Source: Manduca sexta | Lineage: Eukaryota > Arthropoda > Insecta > Lepidoptera > Sphingidae | Length of the DNA: 64,000 nucleotides | Assembly: GCF_014839805.1 (NCBI RefSeq) | Contig: NC_051130.1 | Location: 8,432,001-8,496,000, forward strand | Direction of reading: 5' to 3' | The notes under the pieces: generated by a model | The model's database searches: none | The model's input: the letters and a program-made list of their open reading frames with translations, nothing else | Told to the model about the DNA's origin: nothing | Shown here: one piece after another, positions 34,158-45,400 of the stretch | Layout of the letters: the number at the start of each line of letters is the position of its first letter | How positions within the stretch are numbered: position 1 is the first letter of the stretch | Program-made: the position numbers and the translations under genes

Positions 34158-34277
34158 CTGAAAATTAGGAAAACCTATAAACTATCGTGTTGATTAACAT
34201 TATATTGCTATGATGTAGTGTAAAATTTGCAAAGCTAAGCAGGTTACAAACATTATTAAAAAAAAGTCAAGACTTAC

Positions 34278-35794
34278 TATTGCAGGGAAGAGCACCTTTC
34301 ACATTGTTATTTAATGAACAGAGAGACATATCATCCACATCCTTAAAATTTCTGCTATCTTGCCACTCAGTGGTCAGAGAATTACTATTAACTGATATTA
34401 AAGTAGTTGAGGCATCCACAAATTCCACACTATTCTCCAAACATTCGTTAGCATGGAGGCAAGTTTCTGAATGATTGTGTATTAGTTCCACAGTGTCGTT
34501 GGAAATTGGAAACGATATTCCAGATTCTGTGCCGTTTATGCCGCTGTCAGTACATATTGACAGTTTACTCGCCTTTTGAGTTAGTTCTCCGCTACCTTCT
34601 TTCGAAACACTTTTCTTCCTGGGTCTAAGAATTTTTACTTTAATGATATCCCTTTTCTTTCTTCCTTTTTGTTTATTTTTAACGTCTTCATTTATTTCAT
34701 TCATATTAATAGAATTTTCATTTTGAATCTGTGTCGAAGGAGGGCAAGATTTCCTGCCGCGATATGAACAAGTTTCCAAGTGTTCCTCAATTGTGGTTTT
34801 GGTCGGTAACTTCGATTTTACAGTTTCTTTCTTTTTACGGGGCGTCGAACAACGCCTTTTCGCTTTTGGCTTTTGCATGGTGTTTGTGACATTTTCATCT
34901 ACTTCCATATTATTTTCTTTACTTTCTGAAGTCTTACTCATTTTTTTCGCGCTTTCTAGAAGTAAATTACGTAGTTGTACATCTAGCGAATCAGAAACAG
35001 AGGAATTGTCGTTGATATGAACTGTGCCAATTTTATTTAACAGGGACTCGGACACTGATGTTTTCTGTTTTCGATTCATGGTATTTGAATTCTTTAGGAC
35101 AAGATCGACATTATTCCTTTGAAGTACACATTTTTGTTCCATCAGAGGTATCGTTATATCTACTTCGCTTATCAAAAATTTGTTTTGCTCTTCGGCCATA
35201 ATAACTTCATTTGCTTGAGCATCTTTCATACTATGATAATCTTTAATACTGTTAAGCAGTTCTTTTCCCATCGTTATATCTTCAACAATCGATAACTCTG
35301 GCGACAGAGGCAAAGAAACACTGCTGGAGCTACCTACTCCAATATTGTCGTTTGTTAAAAAGTCACTGTCCATTGAATCAGTATATATTTGGTTTCTGCA
35401 GACATTCTCAACGGGTCTCATTTCAACTTCATTGACAGTTGGACTCTTCTCACTAATTGGTTCTAGACGATTAAAAGATAACCTACTACGTGGAAATAAG
35501 TGTTGATATGAATCGGACTTATAAATGTCGCTAGAACTTTGAGATATTTTACTTTTTAAGCTACCAGAAAATGAGGTCATTGTGGAATCTGTGGATGCGT
35601 CTTGTATCAAATAAGGGTATGTTCTTCTTTGATAGCGTTTGCTTTGTAATTTGTTTCTATGAGCAATTGTCGATCGTTTTGATTTTCTATTCTTTTTCAT
35701 TTTTACTGGGCTTATATCAGAGTCTTGATAACCTTGTGTGCTCTCTGATACAATAAGGGAATCATCATCTTGATAGACTATTCGATCGGCAAAG
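34278..35794 (-). CDS. Unidentified basic, disordered nuclear-type protein, main exon
   Basis: A long exon of 505 codons from acceptor TTTTTTTAACAG|C to donor AATA|GTAAGT. It starts FADRIVYQDDDSLIVSES. It is Ser/Asn/Lys-rich with several basic clusters that look like nuclear localisation signals (KMKKNRKSKR, 'KPKAKRRCSTPRKKK', KNKQKGRKKRD, LRPRKKS). No folded domain is evident. Upstream, a strong donor GG|GTAAGTG at 35919 ends a short stretch reading ITTFG in the right phase (14-bp candidate exon 35919-35932), but the true start codon was not found. Together with 33778-34157 this gives at least 630 residues. Long-disordered sequence, basic clusters and a C-terminal KEN box would suit a chromatin or cell-cycle protein. 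That is inference only. Confidence 0.75.
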
Positions 35795-36296
35795 CTGTTA
35801 AAAAAAACAATTATGTATATAGCCGTGATAAGCAAAAAACAAGCGATACAATAGCAATAAAAGCAAAGCCATGCAAAAATGGAAGCAGGTTCAACAAAAG
35901 CGTTTTTATAACACTTACCCAAAAGTAGTTATCTTAAAAAGTAAAAAGGAACTTAAATATACTAAGAGAAAATAAAATACACAAGAAAGGAATATAGTTT
36001 ATTGACCTTAATTACACCTGCTCCCATTTACACATCACGTTTAATATTAAATACAAACTAACTTCTTAATTACTGCCTCGATTTAAAAATAGGAAAAGAC
36101 AAAATATATTAGGGATATAATCTCAAAACATTAGTTATTAGATTATAATATATTCCGCGCGCTTTTGCTAGTCAATAGTAGACAGGGAAAGAGGGTGCTA
36201 GCACTGAGGAGGCAAGGATATAACATAACATAGACATAGAAAATAGACTGAAAAATTACAGACTTTTTAGCAATCTATATAAAGTCATAAAGCGAT

Positions 36297-36470
36297 TTAT
36301 GGCCAACTTCAATAGACAATCCTGCTCATTATCTCTGGAACGATCGCAAAAATAGACATACCAGAGTGAAATTATTTAACATGCTTACAAATACTTTATT
36401 TACATTGGTTTGCGCTCGAGGTCCGATCGAAGATTAAAACTGAGATCGTTTATACATATTACCTGTTAAC
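36297..36470. mobile_element. Foldback MITE family, copy 4 (diverged)
   Basis: Contains 'CTTCAATAGACAATCC', 'CTCTGGAACGATCG', 'AACATGCTTACAAATAC' and ends 'TGAGATCGTTTATACATATT'. More diverged than the others. Confidence 0.45.
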
Positions 36471-37857
36471 TGCTAATACACACATATATTCGATTATTCT
36501 ATCAACGAAGCTGCACATATGAACCAATCATCACGAATATGACATGGAACAATCAAGAATGTAGTACAATATTTTCTGCCAACATTAATTTGACAGGATA
36601 ACCGCCATCCATTCTCTATGTCTACAGTATGCAAATTGCACCGCTAACTCCGCACAAAAAGCAGCTATCATTTGCGAGCGGATTATAATTAATAGTAATA
36701 TGTGACTGTAAAATATATTGACTCACAATTTTTTTTGAAACTCATGATTTAAAAAGTATAAATATAAAATAAATGGTACACAAATTTAAAATCTATGATA
36801 ATGATATGTGATCTCAATGTACCTAATCAGCTTCATACATTTATTGCCTAAATTTTCTGTAATATTGTTAAAAAAATCATAATATTTATACATGCTAATG
36901 AGGAATAAGAATGTAAAACTTTATGTAAAATCTTTGACTGTTTTGAAATACATTTTTTTCTATGATAAAATGATGGATTTTTTTTATAACCTAATACTGA
37001 AGGATTTGTAAAAAAATCGCTAATAATTTCATACCTAGTAAAATGGGGATACAAGTAGTTAATAAAAAAAAAATGTTATTAATAACCTAACAAATAAAAC
37101 TATATTTTGACAGGAAGAATTCCACGATTCTGGTTGAGATAAAAATCTAAATGCTCATATTTAAAAAGTCTTACATAAACAACAGTTAAAACTGTAACCC
37201 AGAAAGTCATCAAATTCAAAATTTTGCAGGAAGTATCAAGATATTCTTAATAAGTATGAAGTCTTATTCAAGAGTACTTATCTTCTAAATATTAGAATAG
37301 ATTGTACTTTCTTTTTCATTTCTAGAATATGCTAAGTCTAAATTTTATCATGATATTACTACACCCACATACATTTCAATACTTCTATTTATACATACAT
37401 TTTAGTTTTATATGAGAAGTAGACATTCTTTTTGTCCTAAAAACACTAGATCGAACTTGGCTACATAACAAAATCCCGACTTGTATATAAGAAATCATTA
37501 TTAACTTGGCAAAAGAAATTTAAAAATAGTACCTAAAATGTAATAAACACAAAATTCATATTTCAATAACTTATTAAGAATAAATTGACATTCCCAAACT
37601 ATACTAACTTATTAAATACTTATATATAGTTGTGTTAAGTGTCTGTTTCACGATTGACGCATTTTAAATAATACAATAAACAAACAATTTGGGTAAAAAA
37701 AGCACAATATGCCAAAGAATACTCTAAAATTAATCCAATATAAATAAAAATTCAAACATATCAAAATCAACCACTTGTGTTCAATATTTCATATTATATC
37801 GTCAAATTAATAAACAACAGATTTAATTGATGCATTCTACACTATAGATTTGGAATG

Positions 37858-38021
37858 TGTTTGGCTGATTTCCATCTACTATTCCAATCATTACATAGAG
37901 AAAACCGACCGAATCAGAATAAAGTTTGCTTGACATGCTCACAAATGACTTATTTATGTAAGTTTATTTTTTGGATCAATCGAAAGATAGCGGGAAATCG
38001 AGATAGTTTATTGAAATCGTC
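37858..38021. mobile_element. Foldback MITE family, copy 5
   Basis: Contains 'CATGCTCACAAATGACTTAT', 'GGATCAATCGAAAGATAGCG' and ends 'TCGAGATAGTTTATTGAAAT'. The left end is decayed. Confidence 0.5.
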
Positions 38022-38154
38022 TAACAATAGATTATAATATTTTACAAAGTAAAACATAACACAAATAAAATAATATTTCATGATCTCATAGTATTGCATT
38101 TTCTTTTTTATTTAATAGAATCGTGAAACAGACTCTTTTAGTCATTATCATTAT

Positions 38155-38374
38155 TCAATACCTTCTCGGTCTTTGTATTTTATTGTTAGTTGTCTGTGGC
38201 ATGTTTTGCGGGAATTTATACCGAACTTGTTCCTCCGTAGTTTCCTGTGTTATGGTATTTTGTTTCGATGTCCCACGGGTTGGTTTAGACTCATCTTTTG
38301 CGTCTGTGAAATGCCATAGTATAAATCAGCATTTTGGTCATTAATCAATATAAAATAAGGTTTTATGAATGTCA

Positions 38375-38435
<61 letters not shown>

Positions 38436-41400
38436 TAGAGAGATAGAGAGAGAGGGATAGAGAGAGAGAGAGAGAGAGAGAATAGTTCTCTGACATGTAC
38501 TTATATAAAGGGTGTTGTTTAAGGTTATAGCTTAAGGTCCATTTTTCATACATTTTGTTTCGTCGTATTAAATTTTAAAGGCCGAAATATCCATGCATAT
38601 TAATTATTTTTACGTTTTTCTTTCAACTGCGAGAACTAATCACTAACTAGACGTGAATTTAAATTCTTTACTTGTCAATACTTGTTTAGTTACCCAGATT
38701 AAAGGTGAAACAAAATGTATGAAAATGGACCTTAAGCTATAACCTTAAATTCAACATTTAACATACCGGATAATACTAATATAGAGGAAAATTTATACTT
38801 ATTAAGGAATTGGGATATTAAAATTTAAAATTACATGTTATCTTCGGCGATAGCAAAATAAAATAATAGACATGAATATATTTTAATAAAATTTATACCA
38901 AGTGCTGCCTTCATGGACCGCCTAGTACGTCGAGCCGTTACTTCTGGGCTTTTTTTCACATCACTTTGTTTTTTATTGACCTCCACTGTGTTTGGTAAAT
39001 ATTGTGTAGATGTATCCTTCTTTGACGGAGATGGTTTTGGCTGTTTATTGGGTGACCCCGGTGACGTAGATTGCTTGGATGGTCTGCCTCTTTTTCTAGA
39101 TATTTTAAATTGTATTAGTTTATATTATTTGCCACGTATAATTTAATGTTTATGGAATAAGACAACTCAGTGAGTTCATTAATAAGGTTTGAAAAGTGAA
39201 TTACCTGTTAGTGACATTAACATAGTCTGTGTTAGCCTGTTTCTCATTTTCAATTTGTTCTTCTTTATCTTTTTCTTCAATTTCTTTGAATATTTCACTC
39301 TCTAATTTATCTATTTTTTCTTGGACAACTGAAAGTAATAAATTTACATGTTTATATTTGCGATAAAAAAATGTTAGCTTTTTGCCACACTTAACCTATC
39401 ATTTTAAAATATATTCAATCCACACAGTATCATTGACACACAGCCTAAAAAAACATGACTATCACCATATTTTTTAATGAATGATCCCAATCTCAATTTC
39501 AATCTGATTCCAAGAATAAACTAAACAAAATAAGTCATTATAATCATGTAAAAAAATCTTTGTTCTGATTGGCCCATTTTTGAGATAGATTAAAAAGGCG
39601 ATTGGGATCGTTTGTAACTAAAAGTAACAATATCTTACTAGATATTATAATTATACAGAATATTAAAAATCCGCGATAAAATCCGGAAAATAGTTTTATT
39701 TCCACGTCAAACATGCGCATAAACTTAAATCATTATTTACCCTACTTTTTTTTTCGGTTTGCAAACCGAATCACAATCAATCACTCACTCACCAGGATCA
39801 CCAGTTACGATGACAGGCGTGGATTGGCCACTGCTGATCACATTCGGCTGTTCATGCACCTCCGAGTTATTGCTATTCTTTACAGTTACTTCATTCTGTG
39901 GTTCCATCTTCTTTGGCAGTATGTCGAGTACTTTATCGAATATTGGACAAATTTGTGGCCAATGACCTTCCAGTTGTACTTCCTGCAATGTATCAATTTG
40001 TTTCAAATCTAAAGTTACTTTGAAGTAAAGATATTAAAATAAATATGTAGAGTTACTAATTTACTACATAGTTTTTTTTACTCTAGCACTGTAAAGCAAC
40101 TTTACTGCATCTGTTGTTAAGTGAGATGAAGCCCAAAGAAAACGTCGACCAGTAAGAGATAAAACATCCCTACATGATTGAAACAGTTATGCCAGCCTGC
40201 CTACTTTCGTCTTCACGTTACACTTGAACGACAACAGTTACTAAACTTTTTATAAACTAACTAAGCTAATTTTAAAAATTTAGCATGATTTTATGGCACT
40301 GATAGATGATGCTGACTAGGGGAAGCCTAACTACAGCAGTGAACGACAAAAGGCTGATTGATTATGTAAGTAATTGCAGTACTAGGACATTATAAATCGA
40401 ACAAAAAGCATACATACTGCATTATTTATGGTGTATTTAATCATTATTTTTTCTGATGACACTTTATTTTCAACGGGATGTTCTGTTACAGCTTCTTTAT
40501 GTTCTGAAAGTATTAATAGTTAAATTAGGCATATTGTATGAAATACTATTTATTTTTATAAACACAAAAATTATAATTAACATTAAATGATAAAAATTTC
40601 AAACTTCAATATGCTTACCAATGGCTGGGTGTGTTTTGCTGGTTGAAGGTGCATGGATATCGTGACTTTGTGCGGGTGGCGGGTTTCTGAGACAATTTTT
40701 AACATATTCAATTATATATTTCTTATATCTATTTGTACACAGGCTAATCTGATTTAATTGTGTAGTCAGCTTAACATGTTTCCTTAATCACGTTGGAAAT
40801 AGATTCAGCATAATTTATTTATAGGTGGTTAAAAAATTTAGATTATTGATTTTACATAAAGCAAATTTAAATAAAATACTGAATAGATTATTATAACAAT
40901 GAATAATAGGCCTATGTTCATCTTTGATAAAAACGAAACCTGACAATGACAGTAATCATATGCGACCCTCCGATAGATAGCTAAACTTCACAGATACAGT
41001 ATTCTTATCTATCTTAGTTCATAGAAACAGATAACCACCAAAAGTAAGCATGTCAACTGTTTGTATACCATCAGTAAGATATTGAGACCAGCTGTCTCTT
41101 CTGACAACTCAAATCTTGTTACAACAAATCATGGGGCAACCTGGGAATCGAAACCAGGCCCTCAAAAATAAACAAATAACATAATGTGATGCACACTTGC
41201 GTATACTTGACTGGAGTATAGGTGAACACGGCTCTCTGGAAACAGATCGCGGTCTCTTCTCTCGTAATCTGAAAATGTATATGAGTTAACAGAAACGGCA
41301 GAACATTTACGGCTGTGTTAAATAAACAATCTTAATCACAATCTACGTTCCGATCCCAAGAATAAACCAATCAAAATAAGTTATTTGCTTTGTTCTGATT

Positions 41401-42316
41401 GGCCCATTTTCGCGAAGGATCGAAAAAAGAGATAGGAACTGTTTAGTGGAAACGGCGGTTAGTTATGGCATAACTGAAGCTAGGTTTGGGTCAACCCCAG
41501 GACCCCACAGACATATAAATGATATCTTAAAAAACAATTTGAAAAAAGAAATGTTTAATATCTATAACCTGTTATAGATTAAATTTCAATAGAGTTTGGA
41601 AAATATTTTATAACTGTTATGAAAGATAGTTCTTTCTTGTATTTTTCTTGTGGTAAGGGCACTGGTTCTGCTTTAGAAAATTACTCTCTCCATGTCCGTG
41701 TATGTGATATTACTTTAATAATAATATATTGTTAAAGTAATATCACATACATACATATATACACATAATATAATATATAAGCAATTAATATACCTTTCCG
41801 ATGGTTCTCTGCTTTTTTTGCGCTCCTCATATTTTTTCCTCAACTCAGCATATTTAGCTTTCCAATATGAGTCTTGTTCAAATCCTGAATCACCTAAAAA
41901 TAATGTAATTCATGAATTTGAAAAATTGTACACATTAATTATGTATGTCTAGTTAATATTAATATGTGTGGTGTTATTTTTTTTTGTCAATGGATGCTGT
42001 GACACCTTAAAATGTTGTGCATTTAAACCTATCATTACTGTTATATTTTATTGGAGCTATGTATAATGTAACAACTACTGGTTGTCTTAATTATAAATAA
42101 ATAAATTTGAGACAAATACATATCATATGAGTAATATGAAATATGCGTCGTGTTGTATTGCCGTACGAATAATGCGCTGAGGTCGCGGATTCGAATTCCG
42201 GGTCGGGCAAAATTATATTGGGTTTTTCTATTCAGTATCAGCTTAGAGCCTGGAATTTATGTGAGTATAGGCTTGCTCCCTATCACATCTTGGGAGGAAA
42301 TACCCGCGCGCGCGCG

Positions 42317-42403
<87 letters not shown>

Positions 42404-42431
42404 CTGCGTGCCTGCGTGCGTGCGTGCGTGC

Positions 42432-42466
<35 letters not shown>

Positions 42467-45400
42467 TGCTTGCGCGTGTGTGTGTTTGTGTGTATGTGTG
42501 TGATTTATTATGGTGAAACTTACTGTTAGATTCATAGATGACATAGTTCTTTACAATCCTGCCATCTTTCACGAGTGGGTATATCCTTTTGCCATACATG
42601 ACGAACAAGCCGCCTTCCTCTTCTAGGGATAATATTCGAGTAGACTTCGGTTTCCTAATGTAAGAAAATGTATGTTAAATAAACGTTTTAAATGCTAAGT
42701 ATTGAAAGGCTTAAAAGCGCCGAAAAGATGCCATTTTAAATACAGTTCACATAGTTAACATAAATAAAATTACAATAATGCCAGTTTAAAAAAAAACATG
42801 ATTTCATAATTTGTCTCAAATATGCTTCGAATCCCAGTTCAAGCAGAGATATTGGGCTCATCTATCAATATCAATCCAGAGTCTGGAATTTGTGTCCGAT
42901 ATGGCGATAGGCTCGCTCCATCACGTCATCAACGGAACACACACGCAAAAAGTGGGTGCCCTTGTTGCAATTACCTACGTTTTCAAGGATAAAGGCAAAT
43001 TGTGTGTATGTATTCTATGCTATGTAATTAATATTTAGGATAAAAGCTTCTTACAAATATTTCTTGGTCATCCTATTCTTTCGCCCGCGCGGCGGTGAGA
43101 TATAGTTGTCTTGCTCTGTGTCTGTTGTCCACTCGCTTGAGTCAGACACTGTTTCATCCCTGGATAAAACATAAAACTATTTAGTACAAGACTGCTGGTA
43201 GGTCTCTTAATGTGAGAGCCCCTCTGGGTAGGTACCACCGCAATGTCTATTTCTGCCGCTAAGCAGCAGTGTGTAATCACTATTGTGTTTCGGTTTGAAG
43301 AACATTGTAGCCAATGTAACTACTGGACATAATAAAAGTTAACATTTCGTGTCTCAGGATGGCGTGCCCAGAGGAATATCAAACAAAATTTTGTAATTCA
43401 AGGATAGTGTTTCTACTGTTTATGGACGGTCGTATCGCTTACCATTAGCAGAACGGCAAGCTCGTCTCGTCAATCAAATCAATAAAAATAAAACTTAAGG
43501 CGATACCTCAAGGTCCATTTTCATACATTTTGTTTCACCTTTAATCTGGGTAACTAAACAAGTATTGGCAAGTAAAGAATTTAAATTCACGTCTAGTTAG
43601 TGATTAGTTCTCGCAGTTGAAAGAAAAACGTAAAAATAATTAATAATCATGGATATTTCGGCCTTTAAAATTTAATATGACGAAATTATAAAGGCAGAAA
43701 TATCCAATTCTTTACTTGCCAATACTTGTTTAGTTACCCAGATTAAAGGTGAAACAAAATGTATGAAAATGGACCTTGAGGTATCGCCTTAATAAGTTAA
43801 TATTTTTTTCCAATTCAAATAGCACAGGTATTTAAATATGCTTAATCATAATAAAACATCTGCTGACGCTAGATCGTATTATCGCAGATTTATTCATTGA
43901 CTTATTATTTTGTTTTATTTCTGGATAGAGTGGTGCAAATGTACCCCCTTACACCCACTCTCGCCGTCTATGTTTTGGGATAAAACTTTAGAAAATAACA
44001 TTCATCTAACTAGATCATGGTAGCGATCCATAGCACCATTTGCATGCCAGCTGTATTTGAATAATCAGATAAATAAATACAAATACATTTTTTGCAACAT
44101 CAAATTTTAGTAATGAATAGTAGCCGATATGCAAATTTAGGACAGGAATTTTCAGCTCAGGCTTCTTTACTTTTAACAATTTATATGCAAACATTATCAC
44201 AAACTTATGCTTTTACAAGTAAGAAGTAAATTAATATTATTGATTGAAAAGCACGGATTTGTAAGGTTGGCCGTCGAATTATAACTGTTTTCAATAATTA
44301 GAGATATAAATATAATTCAGTGCGTACTTTACTTGAGGAACATTATGTGGCCGGCGCATTTGATTTTGACTTGATTTCCCGTTCCGCCTTGATGAAACTG
44401 CACCTTAAATTAAAATGTGAAGAAAAATTAATTTACAATATTAATATTTATTTTATATGCAGTTGTTTCTCATATAATAAAAAAAGAGCTATAGTTCAAA
44501 AAAACAATAGATATACAAGATGATATGGAAAAATAAATTAAAACATGCAATAAGAAATTATAAATATAATACATTTCATTTGGTGTAGTGTTTTACTTTA
44601 GTTTTACTGATAGAACAATTAACATACAAAATACAAACATAAAAACTTATTATCAAAGTATAAAATAGATCAAATCATTACTCCAGGATGTTAAACTTCA
44701 TTTCTGAAATCCAATGTCTCATCCAATCTGCATATAACTTACCACTGGAAAGTCCAAAAACATTTGCCAAGGCTTTTTTCCTCTTTGCTTGAGCCATGCG
44801 GTTAGATATCCGGCGCCTTACTCCTGGGGATTCCTCTCCGCTTTCAGATTCTGAATGAGATTTTAACACAACTACATCATCTTTGTCTTCTTGTCTATTG
44901 TCATTTTTGACCTCCTTTGATCCTGATGGTTTTGGATCCCTGTTTTTGGCTAAATTATCATCAGAAGCTGAATCTGAATATTTGGTTTTGTTGAATCGTT
45001 CTGCAAATAAACTGACGCTATTCAAACATGGATTTTGAGTTGGTTGTACTTCATTATCACTTTTTCTTGAATTTTCATTATTTGTTTCTTTCTCATATGT
45101 CTGAATATGTGTAACATTCTCATTATCTGAATCATTAACATCAAATATTTCAGGTTCGCTTTCATTTTCACCAGGTGCACAATTCTTATCAGATGTGTTT
45201 GTAATTGAGTCTGTTTTCTGTCTTTTGTTATCAATTAATACAGTTTCGGCAGAGCTGCTTCTTTTTCTTAACACCTTATTGTTGCTGTTCTTAGTATCCA
45301 CCTCATTGTTAACTCCATTATTGTTTTTGGTTTGAACATTCAAACCTTCTTGATTGTTAGGCAAAATAGTATCTGAATTTGTCAATGGTTGAACACTACT

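Larger units (their letters stand above)
35933..38154. other. Region between the KEN-box gene and the Rap1-Myb gene
   Basis: About 2.2 kb of AT-rich DNA that should hold the 5' end of the KEN-box gene and the 3' UTR of the Rap1-Myb gene. It contains two copies of the foldback MITE family (36297-36470 and 37858-38021). An AATAAA on the minus strand near 38110, just past the stop at 38155, is a good poly(A) signal candidate. Confidence 0.5.

Noticed and set aside
38377..38481. Possible CRISPR-like or satellite array
   Set aside because: It is a simple (GA)n microsatellite with no spacers. The window is eukaryotic.
41125..41165. Second tRNA-like B box (CTGGTTTCGATTCCCAGG on the minus strand)
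   Set aside because: No A box at the right distance and no acceptor stem. Probably another SINE head, too decayed to delimit.
42150..42608. Cys/Val-rich and His/Thr-rich frames of 95-121 residues
   Set aside because: They are translations of the (TG)n/(CGTG)n microsatellite. The real coding part is only the exon 42524-42654.
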